Source: JTS-AC122 sp050246015 (GTDB taxonomy: Bacteria > Planctomycetota > Phycisphaerae > Phycisphaerales > UBA1924). From it: a stretch of 26,388 bases of DNA. Each line of letters opens with the position of its first letter. Within the stretch, counting starts at the first letter, position 1. The DNA lies in the NCBI GenBank assembly GCA_050246015.1, contig JBFWWU010000034.1:1-26388 (forward strand), in the 5' to 3' direction. The translations under genes and the position numbers were made by a program. A model generated the notes under the pieces. That model was not told where the DNA came from and made no database searches. It saw nothing but the letters and a program-made list of their open reading frames with translations. Below, in pieces: positions 16,079-23,105 of the stretch.

Positions 16079-17409
16079 AACCCGGCACGCCACGCGCTGA
16101 TGCCCGCGATGAGTGGGACGAGGCTCGCCGGAATCCAGCCGGCCCCGCGCCGGCCGATGCCGAGCCTTCCCCGACAAGCGCGCAACCGTTCCGACTGACT
16201 CCGAAGAGCATTCGCCAGTTGCTGGCGGATCACCCGGAGTTGAGGCAGCCCGTTGTGCACGGGCTGCTTCGCCGGGGAGAGACGCTGAACTGCATCGCCG
16301 CTCCGAAAACCGGTAAATCCTGGCTCGTGCTGGGCCTGGCATTCGCGGTCGCGACGGGCCGGACGTGGCTGGATTCCCTCAAGACCGAGCCCGGCGATGT
16401 CCTTATCATCGACAACGAACTTCACGGCGAGACGATTGCCAATCGCATCCCCACAGTCGCCCGCGCCATGAACATCGAACTGGCCGCGATCGCGGATCGC
16501 GTCGAAGTTGTCGATCTCCGCGGCCGACTCTGTGACCTCAGAATACTTGCGACCGAGTTGAAGCGCCTGCCGCGCGACCGGTTCAGGCTCGTTGCTCTCG
16601 ATGCGTTCTACCGATTCCTCCCGGAAGGAACCGATGAGAACGACAACGGCGCGATGGCGGCGCTGTACAACCTGCTCGACGACGTCGCAGGGCAGGTCGG
16701 GTGCGCGTTCGTGCTCGTGCACCACACGTCCAAGGGCTCGCAGTCAGGCAAACTCATAACCGACGTCGGCGCGGGCGCGGGCGTGCAGAGCCGCGCGGCT
16801 GATTCGCACTTGGTTCTGCGTCCGCACGCCCAGGACGGCGTGATCTGCGTCGCGGCCGAGGTTCGGTCTTGGCCGCGCGTTGAGTCGTTCTGTCTTCGTT
16901 GGGACTTTCCCGTATGGCGGCGGGACGATTCCTGCGATCCCACCGACCTGCGCCAGCCAAAGTCGACGGGGCGGAAGAACGCCGAGCCCAAGCAGGAAAA
17001 GCCAGCACCGAAGACATGGACGCCGGAGGAATTCGTCGCCCAGTTCGTTCGCGGCGAGCCCCTGACCAAGGTGGAGATCGTCAACGCGGCCGTGGAAGCA
17101 GGCGCGACGCGACGGCACGCACAGGACCTATTCGTCATCGCCGAGTCGAGGGGGCTCGTTCATCAGTGGTCAGGGGGCGGAAACACGCTCAAGCGCTATG
17201 CGAGTGTTCCGCCGCCCGCAGCGCCCAGCGAGGACGACGGTGCCAGTGTGTGTGCGCGCGCGCGCCCCCCCACACCCCCCCGTGGCCGCGGAAGCGGCAC
17301 GGGGGCGGGGAAGAAGAAGCGCACGCAAACACAGGCATCGTCAAAGCCGGGCGCTAAGTCAAAGCCCGAGCCACGCCGTCCGACGGATCAGAACGCAGCA
17401 ACCGAATGA
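16075..17409 (+). CDS. AAA family ATPase, RepA/RAD55-type (putative replicative helicase)
   Basis: The 444-residue protein carries a RecA-fold ATPase core at about residues 55-270. Walker A is APKTGKS (76-82), the second acidic strand is VLIIDNELHGET (109-120), Walker B is RLVALDAF (Asp176) and a sensor-like FVLVHHTSKG (212-221) follows. This order and the HH motif match the RepA-like hexameric helicases of plasmids and integrative elements. Residues about 300-375 look like a winged-helix module (PLTKVEIVNAAVEAGATRRHAQDLF). The tail (about 375-444) is a low-complexity Lys/Pro/Gly region encoded by a DNA stretch with alternating GT/GC and two C7 runs. It overlaps the previous gene by 4 bases. 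It probably drives replication of the excised form of the element. Confidence 0.85.
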   Translation: MKPGTPRADARDEWDEARRNPAGPAPADAEPSPTSAQPFRLTPKSIRQLLADHPELRQPVVHGLLRRGETLNCIAAPKTGKSWLVLGLAFAVATGRTWLDSLKTEPGDVLIIDNELHGETIANRIPTVARAMNIELAAIADRVEVVDLRGRLCDLRILATELKRLPRDRFRLVALDAFYRFLPEGTDENDNGAMAALYNLLDDVAGQVGCAFVLVHHTSKGSQSGKLITDVGAGAGVQSRAADSHLVLRPHAQDGVICVAAEVRSWPRVESFCLRWDFPVWRRDDSCDPTDLRQPKSTGRKNAEPKQEKPAPKTWTPEEFVAQFVRGEPLTKVEIVNAAVEAGATRRHAQDLFVIAESRGLVHQWSGGGNTLKRYASVPPPAAPSEDDGASVCARARPPTPPRGRGSGTGAGKKKRTQTQASSKPGAKSKPEPRRPTDQNAATE

Positions 17410-17433
17410 CCGGAGCACTTATCGGAGAACGGT

Positions 17434-17637
17434 ATGAACTCGGAACGTCCTCGCGAATCTAAACAGGCAGCGCTCGTCAAAGTCCCCGACGCCGCGCACG
17501 AACTGGCCATCTCAAAGCGTTCGGCCTGGCGGCTCATCTCGGCTGGCAAACTGGACACGGTCCGGATTGGCCGCAGCGTCCGCGTCACACGCGAGTCCAT
17601 CGAACGCTTCATCGCGAGCGGCGGAGAAGCCAAGTGA
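17434..17637 (+). CDS. Excisionase-like helix-turn-helix protein
   Basis: Only 67 residues, forming a single HTH of the excisionase/AlpA-like type: LVKVPDAAHELAISKRSAWRLISAGKLDTVRIGRSVRVTRESIERFIASG. The final VR.TRESIERFI signature is typical. It lies 24 bp after the ATPase and about 125 bp before the integrase, on the same strand, the classic place for a recombination directionality factor. Such proteins bend DNA at the attachment site and bias the integrase towards excision. No strong ribosome-binding site is seen, but GGAG occurs about 10 bases before the ATG. Confidence 0.8.
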   Translation: MNSERPRESKQAALVKVPDAAHELAISKRSAWRLISAGKLDTVRIGRSVRVTRESIERFIASGGEAK

Positions 17638-17762
17638 TGCGTCATCGTGCACGCCGCTGCATGGCTGTGCCGTGACATCGATCTTGCCCGTCGCGCAGCG
17701 TTGCAATCCGTCGGAGCCGCGCCTGTGATCCCGAGGCTCGTCACCGTTCCAGGAGAACATTG
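17638..17762 (+). promoter_or_regulatory. Integrase upstream region with repeated motif
   Basis: The motif GTGATGCG-CATCGTGCAC-GC at 17634-17657 repeats the one in front of the HTH gene at 15348-15371; the 10-mer CATCGTGCAC is identical in both. The region ends in AGGAG seven bases before the integrase ATG. A shared operator or an arm-type integrase site is the simplest reading. Confidence 0.4.
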
Positions 17763-18896
17763 ATGGCCAGCGTATGGAGACGAAAAAATGCGAAGCCCGG
17801 CTCGAAGTGGATGATCACGTACGCGGTGTCACCGGGCGTGAACAAGACCGTCACCGGCATGACCGACTACCGGCTCAGCGAGCAGCTGGGCGCCAAGCTC
17901 GAGCACGACGCGATGCTCCGCCGACGCGGCATCATCGACCCGCTGGCCGAGAAGATGGCGGGTTATGCCACCCGCCCGATCGCGGAGTTCGTCGCCGCCT
18001 TCCGCGACTACCTGTACTCCAAGCGCAGCAGCCCCCAGCACATTGCGGAGACGATCTCGCTCATCGAGCACACCGCCCGCACAAGCCGTTGGGAGTCGAT
18101 CACCGACATCGACGGCCCCCGGCTCAGCCAGGAACTCGGCCGCATCATCGCCGCGGGCGGCTCGGCCCGTACGGCCAACAAGCGGCGCCAAGCGGTGAGG
18201 GGGTTCACCCGTTGGCTCGTCCGCGAGCAACGCCTCCGGGCGGACCCGTTGGCCGGCGTGGCCGCGATACGCGAGCGGGACGACGTCCGCGTCCAACGGC
18301 GGGCGCTAAGCGACGACGAGTTCCTGCGGCTCGTGGCCGCCGCCGAGGCGGGTGGCCCCATCGGGCGTCTGGCGGGACTCCAGCGTGCCTGGCTCTACAA
18401 GACGGCGATCCACACCGGCTTCCGCGCCTCGGAACTGCTGACGCTCACGCCGCGGAGCTTTGGGCGTCGCGCTCGACATATCGTGCTCGACGCGAAGTCG
18501 TCTAAGCGCCGCCGGACGGACGAGCAGCCGGTGCCGCTGGCGTTCTGTACCGAGATCGCCCCGTGGCTGGCCATGCACGAGCCGGACGAGCGGCTCTGGC
18601 CGACGACCCACGACTACACGTCGAGGATGATCAAGGCGGACCTGACCGCCGCCGGGATCGATCCGAGCGACGCCGGCGAGGGGTGCCTCGACTTCCACGC
18701 CCTTCGGCACACGTACATCACGCGGCTCATGCGGAACAACGTCCCGCCGAAGGTGATGCAGAAACTCGCGAGGCACTCGACGATCGAGCTCACGCTCGGG
18801 CGGTACAGCCACCTCTCCCTCTCCGACCCGGCGGCGGCGATCGATTCGCTGCCGGCGCTCACGCCGACGCCGAAGTCACGCCGCGCCAGCGCCTAG
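17763..18896 (+). CDS. int: Tyrosine-type site-specific integrase
   Basis: This 377-residue protein has the full two-domain plan. The N-terminal SAM-like core-binding domain covers about 60-160 (FVAAFRDYLYSKRSSPQHIAETISLIEH). The catalytic domain covers about 175-365, with Arg221 in TGFRASELLTL, His312 and Arg315 in HALRHT, His in LARHSTIE and nucleophile Tyr348 in LGRYSHL. The ATG at 17763 has AGGAG seven bases upstream; a TTG immediately before it is less likely. It is the last gene of the element and is followed by a 22-bp palindrome. In integrative elements the integrase is normally next to an attachment site, so the right att may lie between 18897 and 19270. It is unrelated in size and sequence to the short recombinase at 3963-4628. 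Confidence 0.92.
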   Translation: MASVWRRKNAKPGSKWMITYAVSPGVNKTVTGMTDYRLSEQLGAKLEHDAMLRRRGIIDPLAEKMAGYATRPIAEFVAAFRDYLYSKRSSPQHIAETISLIEHTARTSRWESITDIDGPRLSQELGRIIAAGGSARTANKRRQAVRGFTRWLVREQRLRADPLAGVAAIRERDDVRVQRRALSDDEFLRLVAAAEAGGPIGRLAGLQRAWLYKTAIHTGFRASELLTLTPRSFGRRARHIVLDAKSSKRRRTDEQPVPLAFCTEIAPWLAMHEPDERLWPTTHDYTSRMIKADLTAAGIDPSDAGEGCLDFHALRHTYITRLMRNNVPPKVMQKLARHSTIELTLGRYSHLSLSDPAAAIDSLPALTPTPKSRRASA

Positions 18897-18900
18897 AAAC

Positions 18901-18922
18901 GAGATTGCAAATTTGCAGTCTC
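18901..18922. repeat. 22-bp palindrome just after the integrase stop
   Basis: GAGATTGCAAA and TTTGCAGTCTC are inverted copies with one mismatch, which becomes a G-U pair in RNA. It begins four bases after the integrase stop codon. It could be a transcript-ending hairpin (no T tract follows), a recombinase binding site, or an operator. The half-site AGATTGCAA recurs twice at the HARE-HTH promoter (22169-22177 and 22247-22255). Confidence 0.6.
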
Positions 18923-19016
18923 AATAATCGTCGGAACTGGGGGACTTCCAAGCAGGCTTCGGTGCGACCCCAAATCGTCGAAACTTCAATCGGCAACCCG
19001 TAATCCCAACCAGAAC

Positions 19017-19045
19017 TCCGTCGCGGTCCATCTGCGACGGATTTT
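19017..19045 (+). terminator. Terminator-like hairpin
   Basis: TCCGTCGC (19017-19024) and GCGACGGA (19034-19041) form an 8-bp stem with a 9-nt loop, followed by TTTTG. This is the best intrinsic-terminator candidate after the integrase and could insulate it from the tRNA promoter. Confidence 0.55.
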
Positions 19046-19221
19046 GCGTCGTGGGCCGCCTTCAGAACGTCATGTGTTTTGCAGTGTTCCCAGCACCGCG
19101 CGCAGCGCCCAATACACAAGACGCGGGTCCTGTCGAGGCACTTCGTGGCATCTCGGTGCGCTCAACGCATCTCGCGATGTTCGCCGCCAAGCCCTCTCGT
19201 AACTCCCGGGTTTGTCGCGAC

Positions 19222-19249
19222 TTGGCAACTCAGTGCACGGCGGTACTAT
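19222..19249 (+). promoter_or_regulatory. Promoter for the tRNA-Leu fragment
   Basis: TTGGCA (19222-19227) and TACTAT (19244-19249) are separated by 16 bp and lie 16 bp before the first base of the tRNA. This is a good sigma-70-type promoter and indicates that the tRNA was once a real gene. Confidence 0.55.
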
Positions 19250-19265
19250 TCGGGGCACCACCCCG

Positions 19266-19323
19266 GCCGGAGTGGCGGAACTGGCAGACGCGACGGACTC
19301 AAAATCCGTTCGACTTCTCCGGA
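19266..19323 (+). pseudogene. Truncated tRNA-Leu (anticodon CAA) lacking the variable arm and T arm
   Basis: The 5' acceptor strand GCCGGAG, a D arm with GCG/CGC stem and CTGGCAGA loop, and a 5-bp anticodon stem ACGGA/TCCGT with loop CTCAAAA (anticodon CAA) are all intact from 19266 to 19309. Only about 7 bases (TCGACTT) then separate it from CTCCGGA, which pairs with the acceptor 5' strand at 6 of 7 positions. The long variable arm typical of tRNA-Leu and the T stem are missing, so the molecule should not work as a tRNA. Loss through a recombination event at the 3' half, where phage and element integrases act, is a reasonable explanation. Confidence 0.7.
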
Positions 19324-19586
19324 CGTCATTGGAGATATTGAGATTTCGCGACCGCTCGCAGCGCCTGATACAGCGCACAGAAGACTGTCCTGTGCGCGAT
19401 CCCCAACGCATGGCCTACAGACACGGCCGCGGTGAGAATTGCGGAAAAATCTTTGACTCCCGTTCTGGCATCGCCTGGCGTGACGATGCAATGCCAGTCT
19501 CGCGTGTGCACACGCCGCACCGCGCCGAGCGTCGTCTTCGCGTGCTGCGACATGCAGCAAACGCGAGTCTGGTCCGTAGTATCAGC

Positions 19587-19937
19587 ATGAGAGCGATACT
19601 TCGGCGAATCCGCAAACTGGCGAAGGAACTGCCGCCGGCACCGCCGCCCCTCTACTTCGGCATGGAGGCGAGGGACGTCTTCCACCTGGCGATGCAGACC
19701 AGCCCCGCGATCACGGACGAGGCGCTCGGCCTTTGCGACGCGCTGTGCAAGGAGTTCGACCCGGACCACGACAGGGCGGAACTGGCACGGGTGAAGCGGC
19801 GGGCTGTACAGCGCTGGGACGAGATTATCCACGACACGCTCCGGAAGATCGAGTCCGGTGAACTGAAGGTGCCGGACCACCTCCTCTACCGCAACCGGGC
19901 CGGGCACCCCAGGAACGCCAAGAAGCGCCGCCGTTAG
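19587..19937 (+). CDS. Hypothetical basic protein
   Basis: A 116-residue protein from the ATG at 19587. The reading frame stays open further upstream through the tRNA remnant, but that part is not credible as protein. The product is helical and basic (KRRAVQRWDEIIHDTLRKIESGEL) and ends in NAKKRRR. I recognise no family. No clear ribosome-binding site precedes it. It sits 90 bp before the ParB-methyltransferase gene on the same strand and may belong to the same phage-like cassette. Confidence 0.55.
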   Translation: MRAILRRIRKLAKELPPAPPPLYFGMEARDVFHLAMQTSPAITDEALGLCDALCKEFDPDHDRAELARVKRRAVQRWDEIIHDTLRKIESGELKVPDHLLYRNRAGHPRNAKKRRR

Positions 19938-20027
19938 TCCCCGCTTCCCACTCCTCACCACTCACTTCTGACTCATGTACCGCCGCCCCATCCACCACGT
20001 GCACGCGATGCGCCAGGAAGCCCGAAC

Positions 20028-21374
20028 ATGAAGGTGCGACTGAGACCGATCGACTCGATCACGCCGTACGAGAAGAACCCGCGGAAGAATGAGGCCGCCG
20101 TGGACGCGGTAGCGTGCTCCATCCAGGAATACGGATTCCGCCAACCGATCGTGGTTGATGAGCAGGGAGTCATCATCGTCGGCCACACACGCTGGAAGGC
20201 GGCGAAGAAGATGGGGCTGAAGGAGGTTCCCGTGCACGTTGCCGAGGGTCTGTCGCCGGAGCGGGCCAAGGCGTACCGGATCGCGGACAACCAGACGGCC
20301 TCGATCGCGGACTGGGATAAGGAACTGCTGGGCATCGAGCTAGGTGAGCTGAAAGCCCTCGACTTCGACCTGAGCCTGCTCGGGTTCGAGCCGGACCAGT
20401 TGCAGACGTTCATGGGGACGGAGATGACGGCGGGGCTGGTGGACCCTGACGATGTCCCTGCCCCTCCCGCCGAGGCGATCACCAAACCAGGTGATCTGAT
20501 CATCCTCGGGAATCACCGCCTGCTCTGCGGCGACTCGTCGAAGGCGGATGACCTCGATCGCCTGCTCGACGGCGCACGCATTCATCTGTGCACCACGGAT
20601 CCCCCATATAACGTCAAAGTCGAACCTCGATCGAACAACGCAATCGCGGCAGGCTTGTCATCGTTCGCCGCGCCGAAGAAGGGTGCTAGGGCGGGCGGGT
20701 CGGGGGGATCGGGGGGGCATCATCAACAGTTCGACGTGGCGCGTCATCCCGAGAAGGCCAAGGGGACGACGAAGCAGTTGCGAGCGAAGGACCGCCCGCT
20801 GGTGAACGACTTCGTGAGCGACGAGGCGTTCGAGGGGATGCTGATGGCGTGGTTCGGGAACATCTCACGGGTGCTGGAGCCGGGGCGCGCGTTCTACATC
20901 TGGGGGGGCTACGCCAACGTCGCCAACTACCCGCCGGCTCTGAAGGCCAACGGCCTGTACTTCTCGCAATCGATCATCTGGGACAAGCAGCACCCTGTGC
21001 TGACGAGAAAAGACTTTATGGGGGCACATGAGTGGTGCTTCTACGGGTGGCGAGAGGGCGCCGGTCACGAGTACTTCGGCCCCGCCAATGCGACGGACCT
21101 GTGGGCCGTGAAAAAGGTGAACCCACAGAGCATGGTGCATCTCACCGAGAAGCCGGTCGAACTGGCGGCGCGTGCGATGGGGTATTCCTCACGCCCAGGC
21201 GAGAACGTGCTGGACCTCTTCGGCGGGAGCGGCAGCACGATGATCGCGGCGGAGCAGACGGGGCGCATCGCGTACCTGATGGAACTCGATCCGTTGTATT
21301 GCGACATTATCATCCAGCGGTACGAGAACTTCACGGGCAAGAAGACGGAGCGGCGATCGAAGGACGCGGCCTGA
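20028..21374 (+). CDS. ParB N-terminal domain fused to a DNA methyltransferase
   Basis: 448 residues. The N-terminal ParB/Srx-like nuclease-fold domain (about 1-115) shows ITPYEKNPRKN, FRQPIVVDEQGVIIVGHTRWKAA and AYRIADNQTA. The C-terminal part is an N6-adenine/N4-cytosine methyltransferase with the catalytic DPPY (191-194) first and the S-adenosylmethionine-binding DLFGGSGST (about 397-404) last, the order of the beta class. A variable, Gly-rich stretch at 205-235 may be part of target recognition. Such fusions are typical of phages and prophages, where they stand alone without a restriction enzyme and may protect the genome or control packaging. AGGAAG precedes the ATG by about 8 bases. No restriction endonuclease gene is seen nearby. 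Confidence 0.92.
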   Translation: MKVRLRPIDSITPYEKNPRKNEAAVDAVACSIQEYGFRQPIVVDEQGVIIVGHTRWKAAKKMGLKEVPVHVAEGLSPERAKAYRIADNQTASIADWDKELLGIELGELKALDFDLSLLGFEPDQLQTFMGTEMTAGLVDPDDVPAPPAEAITKPGDLIILGNHRLLCGDSSKADDLDRLLDGARIHLCTTDPPYNVKVEPRSNNAIAAGLSSFAAPKKGARAGGSGGSGGHHQQFDVARHPEKAKGTTKQLRAKDRPLVNDFVSDEAFEGMLMAWFGNISRVLEPGRAFYIWGGYANVANYPPALKANGLYFSQSIIWDKQHPVLTRKDFMGAHEWCFYGWREGAGHEYFGPANATDLWAVKKVNPQSMVHLTEKPVELAARAMGYSSRPGENVLDLFGGSGSTMIAAEQTGRIAYLMELDPLYCDIIIQRYENFTGKKTERRSKDAA

Positions 21375-21400
21375 ACGCGGACTGCGTTGCCGAAGAAACA

Positions 21401-21416
21401 CCCCGAGTGATCGGGG
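21401..21416 (-). terminator. Hairpin between convergent genes, terminator for the minus-strand gene
   Basis: CCCCGA and TCGGGG form a 6-bp stem around GTGA between the stops of the methyltransferase (plus) and HARE-HTH (minus) genes. Read on the minus strand it is followed by TGTTTCTTC, so it best serves the HARE-HTH gene. Confidence 0.5.
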
Positions 21417-21461
21417 CGATTGGGGGTGAACATGAACGGGGCGACGCGAACTCGGAGCAAC

Positions 21462-22169
21462 TCAGGTGATGGACTCGTCGGTGACGCCGCTGGCCTCGAA
21501 CTGGCCCCGCGCGGTCTTCTTGAATCGGGACTCGCGCCCGCGTGCAGCGATCTCGCGAATAATCGCGGCGTAGATCGTGGCCTCGGGCGTCTTGCCGGTG
21601 GTCGTCCACAACTTCTTCTCCAGCATCTCGCCGACGATCTCCTTGCAGGTCATCGGCTTGGCAGCGCGGGCGAGAACCTGCGCCGCGACATCCAGCCCGC
21701 CGAGGCGCTTGGGCTTGGCGTCCGCACCGGCCTTTGCGCTCTTCGCACCCTTCGCGTTTGCTGGCCCGACGTTGGCCCGTGCCGCGTCCTTCGCGCCGCT
21801 TGCCCCGGAGGCCCCCTTCTTCGCGCCCTTCGCCGTGGCAGGCACGTCGGGCGTCGGGACGAGCGCTGGCGGCGCGGACTTGTCCTTCTTCACGGGCAGC
21901 GGTTCCTCGGGCTGCGTCTGTTCCGAATGATCGCCAATCGGAGCCGCGGGCGCTGGCGGCGTGATGTTCCCATGTTCGTCGATGTTGCCATGTTCGAGCA
22001 GTTTGATCCGCTGGTCGATCTCGGCGATGGCGTCGCGCCGCGCCTTCTCGCCGACGGCGGTGCGCACCGTCGTCGCGGCCTTGCCGGACTTCGATGCCTT
22101 GGAGGATTGGGGGTGGGGGGATCGGGGGGTGCGAGCAGCCACTTTGGGACCTTTGGTCTTCGTCGTCAT
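21462..22169 (-). CDS. HARE-HTH domain protein with Lys/Ala/Pro-rich linker
   Basis: A 235-residue protein in three parts: a basic, Ser-rich start; a short helical segment (EKARRDAIAEIDQRIKLLEHGN, about 45-70); and a long low-complexity linker rich in Ala, Lys, Pro and Gly (about 70-160). The C-terminal winged helix (about 160-230) reads LDVAAQVLARAAKPMTCKEIVGEMLEKKLW...TPEATIYAAIIREIAARG. That last part is the HARE-HTH fold found in ASXL proteins, RNA polymerase delta subunit and restriction enzymes, thought to sense or bind DNA. The ATG at 22169 follows GGAG by 6 bases. The tail resembles histone H1-like proteins of Planctomycetota. It is divergent from the terminase-like operon and may regulate it or bind DNA generally. 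Confidence 0.85.
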   Translation of the reverse strand: MTTKTKGPKVAARTPRSPHPQSSKASKSGKAATTVRTAVGEKARRDAIAEIDQRIKLLEHGNIDEHGNITPPAPAAPIGDHSEQTQPEEPLPVKKDKSAPPALVPTPDVPATAKGAKKGASGASGAKDAARANVGPANAKGAKSAKAGADAKPKRLGGLDVAAQVLARAAKPMTCKEIVGEMLEKKLWTTTGKTPEATIYAAIIREIAARGRESRFKKTARGQFEASGVTDESIT

Positions 22170-22419
22170 TGCAATCTCCAATCTATTGATGCGGACGCCC
22201 TCGGCACGTCGCCTCGGGCACGTTCACATCAAGCCATGCGCGCCGCAGATTGCAAGGCGAATTCCATGCTTTTCGAACAGATGTTCCGAGTTCCCGCCCC
22301 ACGGTTGCCTACACCGATCGGCTGTTCCAAGCCGCCCACCCACTCCGCCGTCTCCTGCACGCTCCGCGCCTACCACATTCCGAACAGGCATGGCATGAAC
22401 ATGCTGAAGTGGAGAGGCC
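22170..22419. promoter_or_regulatory. Divergent promoter region with inverted AGATTGCAA sites and a LexA-like box
   Basis: The 250 bp between two divergent genes hold AGATTGCAA on the minus strand at 22169-22177 and on the plus strand at 22247-22255, a perfect 9-bp inverted repeat. CGAACAGATGTTCC at 22274-22287 fits the CGAACRNRYGTTY LexA box of Bacillus-type bacteria; whether LexA of this lineage uses such a site is not known to me. No clear -35/-10 pair was found. Confidence 0.35.
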
Positions 22420-22815
22420 GTGAAGCCCGACGGTGACGCCATCACGACCAGGCAGGAGAAGGCGGTCGCGGCGCTGCTCGTCGAGCCAACGATCGCCAAG
22501 GCCGCCGCCGCGGCGGGCGTGCCGGAGCGCACGCTCAAGTCCTGGCTGCGCCAGCCCGCGTTCGCCGCGGCGTTCCGCGCCGCGCGGCATGATGCCTTCT
22601 CGCACGCCATCACGCTCACGCAGCGGTACACGCCGCACGCCGTGCAGGTGCTGGCGAAGATCATGACCGATCAGAGCGCGCCGTTCCCGTCGCGCGTGAC
22701 GGCGGCGTCGGCGCTGCTGAAGTTCGGGCGGGAGTCCATCGAGCTCGACGACCTGGCGGCGCGGGTGGACGCGCTGGAAGCGCTGCAGCCGCAGAACGGT
22801 CCAGGGTACTCGTGA
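22420..22815 (+). CDS. Helix-turn-helix protein resembling phage terminase small subunit
   Basis: 131 residues from a GTG start preceded by GGAGAGG. The N-terminal HTH reads ITTRQEKAVAALLVEPTIAKAAAAAGVPERTLKSWLRQPAFAAAFRAARHDAF, the pattern of small terminase subunits and phBC6A51-like proteins (TxxQ..AI..L......AA..AGVS..T...WL..P.F...). The C-terminal part (about 75-131) is helical and could oligomerise (SRVTAASALLKFGRESIELDDLAARVDALE). In phages the small terminase recognises the packaging site. The stop overlaps the next start (GTGA), so the three small genes form one operon. No large terminase gene follows, so the module is incomplete or the protein has another job. Confidence 0.7.
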   Translation: MKPDGDAITTRQEKAVAALLVEPTIAKAAAAAGVPERTLKSWLRQPAFAAAFRAARHDAFSHAITLTQRYTPHAVQVLAKIMTDQSAPFPSRVTAASALLKFGRESIELDDLAARVDALEALQPQNGPGYS

Positions 22816-23105
22816 GGCAGTTCACCGAGACGAGCATGGGGATGTTCCATCGAATCCGGCGCTTGGAGGGGCGACAACCCGCCGATCGCTCGTGTCCCGC
22901 ATGCGGGCATGACGGCACGTACCGCGTCGAGTACCGCACGGGCCAATCGCCGCCGCCGAGGGACCGATGCGCGGTCTGCGGCGATCGATCGCTCATCATC
23001 GTTGAGTTCGTCGAGGCGCCCCTGCCAGCGTGCCGGGAGAGCACCGAGCCCGCGCGCGGCGACGCCGACTCGTGGCCGCGCCAACTTCGACAGGAGACGC
23101 GGTGA
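22812..23105 (+). CDS. Small zinc-ribbon protein
   Basis: 97 residues with two CxxC pairs (SCPACGHDG at about 27-33 and DRCAVCGDRS at about 52-57), which should bind one zinc ion as a ribbon. I recognise no further family. It starts at a GTG inside the stop of the preceding gene and its own stop overlaps the next start (TGATG). The tight coupling suggests the three products act together; the Arg/Glu-rich tail has no clear fold. Confidence 0.65.
   Translation: MRQFTETSMGMFHRIRRLEGRQPADRSCPACGHDGTYRVEYRTGQSPPPRDRCAVCGDRSLIIVEFVEAPLPACRESTEPARGDADSWPRQLRQETR

Larger units (their letters stand above)
18897..19586. other. 690-bp gene-free region with palindrome, terminator and tRNA fragment
   Basis: No convincing protein gene is seen; the ORFs here run straight through the tRNA-like sequence. 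The region contains an IHF-like AT-rich palindrome (18901-18922), a terminator-like hairpin (19017-19041), a tRNA promoter with a truncated tRNA-Leu (19222-19323), an inverted repeat CTGGCAT/ATGCCAG (19465-19497) and the perfect palindrome GCGTGTGCACACGC (19502-19515). It is the most likely place for an element boundary. Confidence 0.6.

Noticed and set aside
13080..19060. Matching att repeats at both ends of the cryptic element
   Set aside because: Only short matches such as GTCGGAAC were seen, which is within chance, so no attachment sites are called.
19212..19586. Open frame extending the 116-aa protein upstream through the tRNA fragment
   Set aside because: Its start is translated from the tRNA promoter and tRNA sequence (GVAELADATDSKS is the usual false translation of tRNA-Leu), so the internal ATG at 19587 is used.
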